Below are positions 34,246 to 44,846 of a stretch of DNA of 64,000 bases, piece by piece. The notes beneath the pieces were generated by a model. It did not search any database and had not been told where the DNA came from. It worked only from the letters and a program-made list of their open reading frames with translations. The position numbers and the translations under genes were made by a program. This DNA comes from Ceratorhiza oryzae-sativae (taxonomy: Eukaryota > Basidiomycota > Agaricomycetes > Cantharellales > Ceratobasidiaceae): NCBI GenBank assembly GCA_030998015.1, contig JARWMV010000240.1, positions 868,001 through 932,000 of the forward strand, read 5' to 3'. The stretch's first letter is position 1; each line of letters begins with the position of its first letter.

Positions 34246-36601
34246 ATGAACCCATCTAGTACTCATGAGGAAATTGAAGGCAAACTCCTAAAGTTATACA
34301 AACGCCATACCGTAGCTTTGGAGTCGGATATCGCACTGAACAAATCAACGTTCTCTACTCGATCGAAACTTCTCAAAGGAAGCCTAGCCAAAGACGACAC
34401 AAGCGGAACTATGTCGCTAGAGGATCTCCGAGCCTGGTATGCGGATTCTAGAAATCAATGGCTGTTAGCCAAAGGTACGACCCCTATCCTCGGCGTACAA
34501 ATGAGGCTATTAATTTGATAATGGTCACATCTATTGTGTAAATAGAGCGCTGGAAACGCGTATCCGGCATCACGACGCCTTTTACAATGGCGGGGATGCT
34601 GGGCATCTACAGTATCTAGGATTTCTGTAAGCGATCTTACACGTTATTGCGTTAGCCTCATTTCTCACATATCGGCGTCCTATCTCACCCTAGGCGATCG
34701 TTGATTTTGGATTTGGAAGACATGATGCATAGATGTGATGAGCTAGGATACGAGGCAAGTTAGGGACAGACCTTGAGGCGATGCGAGTCACTAACCGGGT
34801 TGTCGGGTTTATCTGATATTTGGCAGATACTTCTCCAGAAAGAGCAAGCAAAGTGGATCCGGCGAGCGCCACAATTAATCAATTCCGGCAGTTGCGGCCT
34901 GGAAACGGGCACCACGGCCATCTGTGGAGAAACACTGCACACTACTAGTTCTTCAGACCGGAATGTGGCAACTCCGGCCAGGGTTGATGACCGGGCGCTG
35001 CTTACCCCCCCTCCGAGTCCAACCTTGCCCCTTTCTAGAAGGCGTAAGGGGAAGCAAGCCAAAGAATCCTCAGAGCTCGCCGCAGGCTGTCAGAGCCTCA
35101 ACTGTCCAGACGAAATTTCGTGCAGGAATTTACAGAAACGTCAAACGATCGTTGGTCGGTTGTGTGCTTTTCTACAGTCGAATTCTGGTGAGAGCTTGAC
35201 TCCGTCCATTTTGAAATGATGCTTAGGATATTGTAGGTGATGCGCCTCGGGCCGAGGTTTTTGCATCCTTTTACAGGCGAGCCATCGCTCGTTCGCCTGC
35301 GCTGTTCATGAGAGCTCGAACCTGGGAGTTGTCTCAAACCCCTGCTTCCACCCTAACATACACGTCGCCTACGCCTGGTACCCAGGAACCTTACACTAAT
35401 GTGGTAGCGTCATTCATTTCGTCTGATGCACTCACGACCGACGAGCTGGAAAAACTCGCGAAAAAGTTGGCATTTGTCCGAGGCGAGAGCATCTCGGCTG
35501 AACTCATCAGGGGTGCCGTTGCGGACACGTTCAGATCGATAAAATTGCGAGATGGCAGTGACAATATCGAGCCTGGGAACGATTCAATTTCCCTTTTGGG
35601 AGGCTTAGTGTTCGAGAAACCGTGGCTTGGCCCGCTATCCCTAGAGGCTTGGGACGTAATGCATCAACTGGTATGGTTTCCAAGGAACTATTTTGAGCTA
35701 TTGCTGCATTCTTCATCAGATTTCCTGTGCTGGGTGCGCTCTTGGAACGTCGCGCACATTTTCAGAAGCTCTCCAAGTACGTCGCTGCGCATTCGTAGGG
35801 GGTCGAGTCGAGAATGCCTCTCGACTCGGCGTAACTGTGCCCGCGTGTTTGCCACAGGGAGCGATACCTCGGTTTCCTAGGTGGCAGGATGCTTGCTCGT
35901 CTCCAGAGATAGCTATGCGGATACTAAATGTCTGGCTGGCCGCTGATAATCGCAAAGCAAGGCGTTTTGAATTGAAGAAGTTTACTCCAAAGGTGGGCAT
36001 TCTTTGTGATTCTTGATTTATATTTTATGAAAACTTATAGCATTCATTCATAGGTTCGTGGAATGAAACCATCGTATAGCGAACATGAAGAGCGTCATTG
36101 GATGTACTTGCGCATGGTCGGTAACTTACCCATTAGATGGTACCAATCGTTGACTATAATCCTGCTATTTAGCGCTGGTCAGAAGCCCGGCTGGTCTCGT
36201 TCTTGGCCGCCATCAACGACTCGGATAAATATACCATTTTGGCACAACGTCAGACAGGATCAAATCCTACACACATTTATGTCCCTGCGAGCGAATCGCA
36301 AGCATGGGTCTCTCGTGTACGGAGTGGGACGACCCCAGTTTCCAGGCGCTCCGCTCGCTGGACGACGTCGACTGTGTTTAGGATGGAGATCTTTGATTAT
36401 TTCCAGAAGCGATCGCCGGCGGCCAAGACTGGCCTGACGTACTTGGATCAAGATGACGTGTTAGAGGCCGTTGTGATGGACAATAGCAACGGAGAATGGG
36501 CCCCGTTTCTTCAGAGTGTTGTAGATGTTCTAGTGTCCGCTTGCGGATACCCTTCCCTCGACTCCATGCTTACTGGAGAGCTATCTACCACGGAACTGTA
36601 G
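34246..36601 (+). CDS. Unrecognised multi-exon protein
   Basis: I do not recognise a family. The start MNPSSTHEEIEGKLLKLYKR opens a helical, charged N-terminal region continuing over introns into LRSLILDLEDMMHRCDELGY. A middle section has a Pro/Ser-rich basic patch (LLTPPPSPTLPLSRRRKGKQ). A helical C-terminal half includes AFVRGESISAELIRG, ARLVSFLAAINDSDKYTIL and LQSVVDVLVSACGYPS. About nine exons join in phase. One of them uses a GC-AG intron (34755-34826) with a near-consensus donor gcaagt. Neighbours are PSMG2 upstream on the same strand and the M35 peptidase convergent downstream. No signal peptide or membrane segment, so probably intracellular. Confidence 0.7.
34755..34826 (+). other. 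GC-AG intron
   Basis: The exon ends GGA TAC GAG, the intron starts gcaagt and ends tttggcag, and the next exon is ATA CTT CTC CAG. Frame is kept, and no GT in the vicinity does the same. AG/gcaagt is the known optimal GC donor. Confidence 0.75.
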
Positions 36602-36852
36602 CGGAACGATACCAACCGGCAACCTCTTACCTCTCAGTCCCAGCATCTTGTCAAGTAAACAAGCTTGAATACAATTTACCTATGTGTGGGCCGTTTAAGA
36701 TGAGATCGAGCACTTTTAAATCTTGCACTCTTGGTATAAGAAATGGAGAGGCGTGGATTTTACTTGTCCCATACATTGGTTTAATCCTACTGGACGACGA
36801 CCTGGCTTCATTAATATTTCAATACACCGCCCAATATGGAAGTGCTATGCAT

Positions 36853-38493
36853 CTACTGGCCCAACCACGGCACATTCTCGGCAAAGTATTCGTGAGAGCT
36901 GTATATGATACAATCGATGAGCCATGCACTCTATGTCAACGGACGGTGTGCACTCACTCCGCATTCATTGCTGCCCTGCCAGGATCGTTGCGTGCGAGGT
37001 CACGGCAACCCCCTTGACCGTACACATAGTCTGAGGTGCCAGCATATTCTGGGAAGTGTGATGCTTCGTGAATAATCGTCCCAGCCTTGGAGTCGGTTCC
37101 CTCCAACGGTGCGTTCCAGAATGCACCACCTGATGTCAAGCGATTGTCAGGGGCTAATTCTGTGGAGAGCGGCGGTTACGTACACAAGTAGACCTCTTGG
37201 AAATGTCCCGGAATGAGTACGTATGCGTAGATGCCCTAGAGACACCGTCCGGTTATTGGAAACAGCTTTCTGGATTCGATAGTGCAGCTTACAGGGTCGG
37301 TGCAAGTGCAATCATATTTGAAATTTGGTGGGTTAAACCGAATGTTCTGAGAGATTCGGTCAAGGTAAATGACCAATCAACAAAACAGAAGGAAAAACTC
37401 ATGCACGTACATCATAATGCTGAAAGACAGATTGATAACGTCCTTGGTCCCAAGCTCCAAACCACTGTTAGAATTTGGTTATTCAGTTCACTCGACCGAA
37501 GGCAGGTAGAATCGAACCTCAGTATAGCGCCTTGTTCCCCAAGGACCATCGCGTAGGAAGCTATAATTAATCATAAAAGTGAGAAATAGTGTAGCCAGCA
37601 TAGTTGGAAGACCCACCCGTGAGCGCCATGGGCCATATTCATAGCACGATCCGCTGCGCTATTAAGAGCATTGATTTGTCCATCGTTACAGCCACGAAAT
37701 AGAGCACGCTTTGCTACTCCTTTTCCGTGCTCAAAAGGTCCAGCCCCGTGCGCTGCTCCGGGTGTGCCCGGCTGAAGACTAGGTCCCGAAAGTCGACCGC
37801 TAACAGACACTTCAGCGACTTGTCCCTCAGTTGCTTCGAGAGGCGTAATGGTCCCATCCGCCGACACGGATAAGAATGTGCGAGCACGAGTCGAAGGCTT
37901 GAATTTGTATTTGCCAGCTCCTGCAGCTTTGCTAGTGAAATCATAGGTCGAGGCGACTGCAACAACATGTAATGGAGGATAACAAAAGGCAAGCGAAGGG
38001 CTTACGGTTGTGAGTGATGTTAACAGTCATTCCAGGTCCGATGATTGTGAAGAGCTCTGATTTGCCCGATTTTACTGCGGTAGTTGGGCTATATTTTACC
38101 TGTGCATTTACTTGAGTAATGAGGAGTACGATGAAACGTAACTTCTTACACGGATACCAGTAAAGTTAAGCGACGGGCTGTTGGCGAAGCTAGAGTCCGC
38201 ACGGGCAATCTGGAATCCATCAGTCTCCCAAGTTGAGAGCAGAGAATTAGGATCCTTGAGCAAGCGGAGGGTCTCGGTACCCGTGTTTTTAATGGAGGTG
38301 GTAATTTTAAGAGCTGACACATCAGAAACGGCCGCAGGTCCTAAGCGCAAACCCAGATTGTGAGCGTCACCTGAAAACTCTATAGACGAAAATAGTTACC
38401 GGATGTGCTCAAGGTGAGACTGGGTTTAGCAGATACAACTTTAGCACCACAGAGGGTTATAAGAGCCAGTCCCAGATATGCAGCCATGACCAT
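36853..38493 (-). CDS. Secreted peptidyl-Lys metalloendopeptidase, M35 (deuterolysin) family
   Basis: Secreted zinc endopeptidase with preference for Lys in P1' in characterised relatives. Exons start at 38493 (ATG), then 38340, 38099, 37956, 37560, 37464 and 37346, followed by three more to the TAG at 36853. A signal peptide (MVMAAYLGLALITLCG) and a propeptide (KITTSIKNTGTETLRLL, KYSPTTAV) lead to a dibasic AKR site. The mature part has RGCNDGQINALNSAADRA, RRYTEWFGAW, YDCTCTDP, and the aspzincin site HEASHFPEYAGTSDYVYG (two zinc His, catalytic Glu, third ligand Asp). It ends DSHEYFAENVPWLGQ. Length and motifs fit the family. A TATA box lies 45 bp upstream of the ATG. Confidence 0.93.
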
Positions 38494-38537
38494 TGTGCAC
38501 AAGTAAGGTCGTAATTTTCATGGGCAGATACGGGGAC

Positions 38538-38544
38538 TTTTATA
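38538..38544 (-). promoter_or_regulatory. TATA box of the M35 peptidase gene
   Basis: TATAAAA on the minus strand, 45 bp before the ATG. Confidence 0.6.
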
Positions 38545-38559
38545 GAAAAGAGGCATTCC

Positions 38560-39364
38560 ATTCATTCCTAGTGCACTAGTATTGGAAGTAGGCTCAAAGG
38601 CTCGGCGGGACATGAAGCGGCGGCAATCGTATTCGAGTCTTCCGAGTAGCACGCGCGGCGACGCCGATACTGGCCCAGCCGTGCACAAAGATCAGGAGGT
38701 TTGATTGGCGCAGGAGAAGCGACAGATTTTATGCAATATTCCGGGGTGACCGCAAGGTATTCTGCTTCTCAGTGTGCAAGTGCAGAAGGGGATCAGTTCC
38801 GACATATTCAGAGAATGTGTTTGGCGAGACCGACTTCGCCGAGCTACGTGAACGGAAGCCAGTTCAAGCTGTACTATCGAGTGCCAAGGTATTCTATTCT
38901 GCAAGCAGAACGCAGAGACATGATAGCCTGAGGATACGGAAGCTTGTGGTTGATCGGCTGAGGATATACCTGTGTCAGCTGACTTGAGAGCGAACAGGCG
39001 CCCTTTTGTATTTGTTGAACCCTACAGTTTTCTCAAGACGAAAGATACATTAGCAAATGGCCAAATCTCAATGACGATCACATTAAAGATATCAGATTCG
39101 AAAAATCGAAGAAAGCAAAACGAATGGTAAAAAAACATGTCTTTCAAAGACTCGAAGAAATTGACGAAGAATGAAGAGCACAGAAGTGTACTCAAAGGCA
39201 ATTCGGGCAGAGGGAATGTGTTTCAGAAGTATGCATGCAGTACAGCTATCGCATACACCCCTAAAACCGAGTATGCGAACTTCCCAATGGACAAAGTAAC
39301 CGATGCGGCATTGGACCTTTGACATAATCAATATAACTTCGTTCGCCAATAAGACCAAGGAAAC
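38560..39364. other. Intergenic, no gene seen
   Basis: Upstream region of the M35 gene and downstream region of the CFEM gene (same strand). Plus-strand frames at 38701-38987 have no recognisable content. Confidence 0.5.
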
Positions 39365-39824
39365 CTACTGGATAGCCACTGGATACCCGCGATTTGTAAG
39401 GCTTATCGATATTGCAGTACGCCGAGCAGGCGCAGCTACGATGGTTGAAGTGACTCCCTGGTGGGTTATAGCATTAACATAATGAAACAGCTGTCAATAA
39501 CAAAGACTTTTTTCTCACCGCTACCTTGCAAAGGCCGACAGAAGCCTCGTATGCTTGCTTGAGGTCGGATTGATCCGTGCATGATGACTCGAAGCATGCA
39601 TACATAGCCTGGACAAATGGGCGGCTCATACATAGGCAGGCATTATCCGTTGGCTCGCACGATCCTAAGTTCGGGTTGTCGAAACAGCCTACCCCGATCA
39701 ATAAGACTGGCGAGAAGAAACTTGATAACTTACTTAGGGAGCAGGATGGGAATTGTGCCAATGCTTCACAGAACAAATAGAGCATAACCAGGCAAAAGGC
39801 AAGAAATTTGACAAACGAGGGCAT
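39365..39824 (-). CDS. Small secreted CFEM-domain protein (115 aa)
   Basis: CFEM proteins are fungal extracellular eight-cysteine proteins used in haem/iron uptake, wall anchoring or host interaction. Three exons: 39824-39734, 39688-39525, 39457-39365; total 348 nt. The signal peptide LAFCLVMLYLFCEALA is followed directly by the CFEM module with all eight cysteines: CSLSC, GSC, the T-D-x-x-C-x-C core (TDNACLC), YACFESSC and GLC. The Asp of the haem-binding position is present. A short basic tail (PARRTAIS) follows; no GPI signal is visible. The ATG at 39824 is the only in-frame Met before the signal peptide. It lies between a secreted protease and a secreted DJ-1-like protein. Confidence 0.9.
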
Positions 39825-39829
39825 CGTGG

Positions 39830-40633
39830 CTGAGCTCGACAAAAAAAAAAGGAGTGTGGCGGGCGAGAAAGGAGTTGGGTATCGATGGGACAGAACCAGT
39901 GGCTTAAGTAGGCCGACATTGTCGCAGAATCAGGTCTCAATATCTCGTTGGTCCGACTCGGCTTAGGGGTAAGGTCCTCCTGATATGCAGTTACGACATT
40001 GAACGGCAGAAGATGGTAGGCACGACAGGCGCGCCATGGGAGCTCGGCGGAAACCCCCAAAATAGTAAGTATTTACTAGGTGCTGAGATTTTCAGAGTAT
40101 AGGCAACTTTCTGTTTGTCCGTTGCCAGAAACCATGTGTGAGACATGACAGGCACCGACAGCAAGGCTGGCCATTGTTTGGCGTATATGGTCAAGCGCAA
40201 AACGGCCGAACAATTGCCAAATAGCCCCACGTGACACAGCCTCCTTTCAGCTTAAAAGGTTAAGATATGGAAAGAACTTTACAGACATAGGTGCGCCTTG
40301 AAGTACTTCATATTTAAAGCCTCATAAAGCCGGTTCGGCTCGCCCAGAGCCACGGAAAGCGCCCAGCTAGCAAATCTTTCGGCAGAGCACAACTTTTCTG
40401 CAGTTAGCGAACCGGCCGTGCAGATCAATAAACCATGATATGTGCCTGTATGTTTTCTTCCTCTGTAATAGTCTGTTCCGATCTATCCAGTAGATATTAT
40501 CTAAAATGATTGCCTTATTCGGGCTACCTTAATATATTGAGGTAAAAGGATTCGGTAAGCATTGATGATCACATTCACTTATAACACGGACATGTAACAG
40601 GAAGCAGGATCGCTAAGCGATAACAAATGGGCC
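39830..40633. other. Intergenic, no gene seen
   Basis: Begins with an A run (about 39841-39851) in the CFEM upstream region. No other supported feature. Confidence 0.5.
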
Positions 40634-41642
40634 TTAAATAAGGCCGTATATCGCAGCATACTCGTCATCACCTTGAGCTGAAGCGTGTAGTTCGATCGTG
40701 TTTCGAGCTTTGACCGCGAAATCAGGTCCAGCTAAATGTGTGAGAAATGCATATGCCATGTCTTGCCCGGCAGCTACGCCAGAGCTGGTCCAATAGTTCC
40801 CATCAACCACCCATCTCGCTTTTGGCACCCAATGAATCCCGGGGCTTGTTTCTGCCTGAGACAGTTTATAAGTACACGCTACGCTGATGAGCAAATTTGG
40901 ATATACTTACAACAATCTGCTTGAATGCGGCCTTATTCGTAGTTGCATTCTTGCCTTCGAGTACCCCAGCCTGTGCCAGAACCCAAGCACCCGTACAGAC
41001 GGAGAGAAGATACTGAAGGCCAGGAGTTTGCGTTTTAACAAAGTTCAGAAGCCCCTGAGTGACATAGGCGGGCCTCGCCCCCATTCCTAACGCAAGTAGT
41101 TTTGATTAGGGCTTCAATCCGCCGTAGTACATAGTTTGCACCACTTACCTCCCGGAACCAAGATAAGGTCATACTGGGTTCCATTGACTTGGGCAAAAGT
41201 CTTTGTTGGTAGCATGGCAGGCCCAAACAGAGGGCGAGCTGGATCCAATGTTTCCGCCAAGTAGTCAATTACAAACTCGTACGGAGCAAATGGCCAGGCT
41301 GGGTTAGTCTGAACCATAGATCCTTTGGTCAAGAATCCGAGGATATCCATGGGGCCTGTGAAGGAACGATAAGCACCATGATAAGTCCCCGTCATGAAAG
41401 GTACTTATTGCATATCTAAACCAGCCATCCCTTGGAACAGCACAACCCCAAGTTTGTATGTTGTACGAGTCGTTTCGTTTCGACGACCAAACTCCACCTT
41501 ATGCGCATTCACTTGAAAACGCATGCGTTATAAGTTGTAGCGTAATTAGTTGGGGAGGAGCTACTGCGTACTAACCATTGAATGCTGCAAGAGCAAAACT
41601 TAGCAACCACAAAAGTGAGAGTGAATGTTTGGGGAAAGTCAT
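40634..41642 (-). CDS. Secreted DJ-1/PfpI family protein, copy 1 of 3 (258 aa)
   Basis: Class-I glutamine-amidotransferase-like fold (DJ-1/ThiJ/PfpI); substrates of such fungal members are unknown. Five exons: 41642-41576, 41511-41409, 41357-41149, 41086-40911, 40855-40634; total 777 nt. A signal peptide (HSLSLLWLLSFALAAFN) in an extra first exon is absent from the two paralogues. Core: LGVVLFQGMAGLDMQGPMDI, YDLILVPGG, nucleophile elbow SVCTGAWVLA with the Cys, then KARWVVDGNYWTSSGVAAGQ and the C-terminus YAAIYGLI. The intron after codon LDMQ has AT-AC ends. TATA box 40 bp upstream. Confidence 0.88.
41358..41408 (-). other. AT-AC intron in DJ-1/PfpI copy 1 (51 nt)
   Basis: The exon ends ...GAT ATG CA, the intron is ATAAGT...CTTCAC, and the next exon starts AGGCCC. 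Joined, they encode L-D-M-Q-G-P-M. No GT-AG choice restores the frame; without removal a TAA follows CAA at once. Confidence 0.82.
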
Positions 41643-41681
41643 CGTAGGGACTTGATACAGTATATCACAGAGTGACCAGGG

Positions 41682-41689
41682 TTTATATA
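41682..41689 (-). promoter_or_regulatory. TATA box of DJ-1/PfpI copy 1
   Basis: TATATAAA on the minus strand, 40 bp before the ATG at 41642. Confidence 0.6.
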
Positions 41690-42208
41690 GGTGCGCAGAT
41701 ACCCTAGCCAACGAGGGTACGGGCGATTCTGGGAGTTCTGGGCTTGGTAACATCACAGTCGTGCCAAGTGATCCGCATGGACCGGGAATCCGAATCCTGC
41801 CCTGGCAGAGTTGGGTATACTGAGTCAGTTGTCCGAGTAGCCCGATATTAAAGAATGCGATGGAGCCCTGGATACAACCACCGGTGGGTGCATCTTTTGT
41901 GCACTCTTACAGCGAAACTGGGGGACGCTGTCGAACGAATGGAGGTAAGCATGTAAGGGAAACTCGCACAAATAGCTCTGCATGAACTCCCAGGATTTTG
42001 AAGTTTCTGGCGTCAATGTGTGGCTTTCCATTCAGCCTTGAGGGGTTTGTTTGTTTTCCGCTGAGCTATATTTGCGGACAAGTGGCACACGGTGGCTAGC
42101 GCCACCATTTCACCTTAGCCACAGGGTCGACTGGATTCGCTGAGATGCACCAGGGCATGATGAGTATCTCTACGACAGAAGTGTAGTCGATAAATTCGTA
42201 AAAAAAAA

Positions 42209-43049
42209 TTATACTAGCTTGTATACATCAGCAAACTCATCGTCATCGACCTGAGCGGCGCGCAACTCGATGATATTCTTTGCCAAAGCTGCAAATTCAT
42301 CGCCCTCGATCGTTTTGAGAAACTCAAATGCCATATCCTGCCCAGCAGTCACTCCAGAACTAGTCCAGATATTACCATCGACTACCCAACGTGCTTTGGG
42401 CACCCATTCAATCGAGGGGCTAGTTGCGCTCTGAGGTTGTGGTGAACAACGGCCAATGCTGCGGAATTTAGCTTACGGACCTTGACTTGATCGAAACTAA
42501 ACTTGTTCGTGGTAGCTCGCTTTCCGTCTAGGATACCACATCCAGAAAGGAGCCAGCTTCCAGTACAGACGGTCAACACATATTTTGCATGAGGAGCTTG
42601 CTTGGCAATAAACTCGTTGACGGCTGGAGATACCATGTCAGGACGAGCGCCGACCCCTGAAATAGACAATCATTCAGGTTTAAACTCAAAGGACAACCGG
42701 GCAAAATACAAACCTCCTGGTACGAGAATAATATCAAACTGCTCTGCTGCGGCCTCCTCGAATGTTTTGGAGGCTAGAATTCGAGGTCCAGTCCCCGGCG
42801 AAATGGGCTCATGCGTTTCCCCAAGATATTCAATTTTTAGCCAGGTTTTCGGTTTTGGGATTCCCGGCAGAGTGTGGACGGGACAGTCCGCCTCTGCAAA
42901 ACCGAGAAGCTCCACAGGACCTGTGCGAGACAGATACGGGTAAAAACAGGTTTCTTGACTCATGAGATAAATGCAACTTATTGATAGTCAAGAGCGGTGA
43001 CGGCCGGAAAAAGGACTACAGCTACCGAAAGTGTCTGAGGGCTAGTCAT
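42209..43049 (-). CDS. DJ-1/PfpI family protein, copy 2 of 3 (224 aa)
   Basis: Intracellular-looking paralogue: it starts MTSPQTLSVAVVLFPAVTAL with the first beta strand, without a signal peptide. Four exons: 43049-42982, 42922-42714, 42656-42481, 42430-42209; total 675 nt. Core: FDIILVPGG, nucleophile elbow TVCTGSWLLS, KARWVVDGNIWTSSGVTAGQ, C-terminus FADVYKLV. The first intron is AT-AC, the others GT-AG. Exon lengths 209, 176 and 222 equal those of copies 1 and 3. In tandem and same orientation, separated from copy 1 by about 0.57 kb. Confidence 0.88.
42923..42981 (-). other. AT-AC intron in DJ-1/PfpI copy 2 (59 nt)
   Basis: The exon ends GAC TAT CA, the intron is ATAAGT...CTCGCAC, and the next exon starts AGGTCC. 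Joined, they encode L-D-Y-Q-G-P-V. Reading through gives TAA immediately after CAA. Confidence 0.82.
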
Positions 43050-43612
43050 GGTGGGAGTGGGTACAAGCGGTACGAGACGGCGTGTTAGCACGATATGGGG
43101 AATACTCGCAGGTCACATGAACTTATGCTGATGCTGATACTTCCGAACAGGGTTCCACCTGTGTTGTGCTGATTAAAGCTTGACCTGGGTGGAGGAAGCG
43201 GGAACCAAGTTGCGCCTGCGGGATCTGACTTGCGCCTGTTCCATGCGCTCCCACCAGATACGCCGATCTCACTTTGCACAGCCGACCGAACCCGGGATTT
43301 TCGTGTATGCATCAGCCTGGGCGGATCACAATTAAGCATATCTCTGGGGGGGCGCTACGGCTTTGACTGGCCGACTTGCTTGGTGCTTTGTGGAATCTTG
43401 CTACCAATTCGGCACATATGTCCGTGTTCGAACCAAATGAAGAATGAGTCCCAGGAGTAAACCGAAGTACAAGCGAAAGTAAATATTTCCAATAGCAAAC
43501 CGCAATATGCCAGCAGAGTTTATCTTTCGTATTTCTGCACTGTGGAATCTACACTTGATTGATTTTTACGAGGGATATTTGCGGCTCAAGCCCACATCCT
43601 GCTATTGCACAT

Positions 43613-44447
43613 TCAGACCAAACCAAAGATCTCCGCAAACTCGTCATCATCCGGACCAGACGCATGTAGCTCAACAATATTCTTGACCTTGGTCGCAAAT
43701 GCCTCACCCATCAAATGCTTCATAAACTCATGACCCATATCGGCCCCTGCCGTAACACCAGAGCTTGTCCAGACGTTTCCATCCACGACCCAGCGCGCTT
43801 TGGCAACCCACTGAACCGCCTTGCTGGTGCTCTCCTGAGATTCATGGACATTCGATTCAAGCGAGCATGGTCACGATACTGACACGCACCACGCAGTCTT
43901 TGAAAGCAGCCTTGTTGGTCGTAGCACGCCTTCCATCCAGAACACCTGCGTCGGCCAGAATCCAACTACCAGTGCACACCGATAGGACATACGTCGCCCC
44001 GGGCGCCTGTTTCGCTACGAATTCGCGAACTGCGGGAGAAAGCACGTTTGGTCGGGCCCCCGGTCCTATCACAAGGCCATTGGTCAGCCCTCATCATGGC
44101 GGTTCGAGTTCACAACACACCCCCAGGGACAAACACGATGTCATACTGTTTACTCTCCACCTCAGCAAACGTTTTCGAGGGGGCGATTTGGGCGCCTCCG
44201 CTTGGAGTAATCGGTTCGCGCGATTCGGCGACGTAATCAATCACAACTTGTGCGTCGGGTGTCGGCCAGCCAGGTCGAGTCTTGATATACGAATCGGGCG
44301 TCGCGAAATGAATCATTTCTAATGGCCCTGTGCGCGCGGAGTTAATACAGCCCGAGTACTTGCTGAGAAAACTAAAACTTATTGGACATCCAAAAAGGTG
44401 ACTGCTGGGTACAGGACAACGGCAAAAGAGTAAATCTTGGATGTCAT
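43613..44447 (-). CDS. DJ-1/PfpI family protein, copy 3 of 3 (223 aa)
   Basis: Starts MTSKIYSFAVVLYPAVTFLD, no signal peptide. Four exons: 44447-44383, 44329-44121, 44065-43890, 43834-43613; total 672 nt. Core: YDIVFVPGG, nucleophile elbow SVCTGSWILA, KARWVVDGNVWTSSGVTAGA, C-terminus FAEIFGLV. The same AT-AC first intron and the same exon lengths as copy 2. It lies tail-to-head with copy 2 and downstream of the large SPT23/MGA2-like gene on the same strand. Confidence 0.88.
44330..44382 (-). other. AT-AC intron in DJ-1/PfpI copy 3 (53 nt)
   Basis: The exon ends GAT GTC CA, the intron is ATAAGT...GCGCAC, and the next exon starts AGGGCC. Joined, they encode L-D-V-Q-G-P-L. A TTAAC lies 11 nt before the end, a possible branch site. 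Confidence 0.82.
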
Positions 44448-44846
44448 GTCCGAGGATGTATGCGGTCAAAAGGGGATGTAGCAAAGGTTACATCCTACCA
44501 TGCTCGCTCTATGTACGTGGGCGACATGTGACTCGACCCCCGAGCAGCCCGCGATAGATCAGTCAGCGTCTCTTCTCCAAGTCGAATCGATCACCCAACA
44601 CCACGCTCTCGAACCCACGCTTCGTTTCACTCCCAGCCTCACGCTCAAGGTGCATCTTCAAGAACCAAGCGAATATCCTATTCTATTTAGCACAAGTCCT
44701 ATACATTCATCAGAAAGGGAAACTAGGGCATGGGGTTCATCTCCGAGGACGATATGGAGGACCACTGAATTACACGGATCGGAGGACAAGGAAAAGGAAA
44801 GACAAACGCACAAAAGTAATAAATAGAACAGCCAAGTCATGTCACA

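Noticed and set aside
38341..38399. 29-nt intron (38371-38399) in the M35 gene
   Set aside because: A later acceptor gives a normal 59-nt intron in the same phase and a better match to the family (S-G-P-A-A-V-S-D-V).
40634..44447. U12-type intron for the AT-AC cases
   Set aside because: The donor is ATAAGT, not ATATCCTT, and no consistent TTCCTTAAC branch site sits 10-15 nt before the ends; U2-type is more likely.
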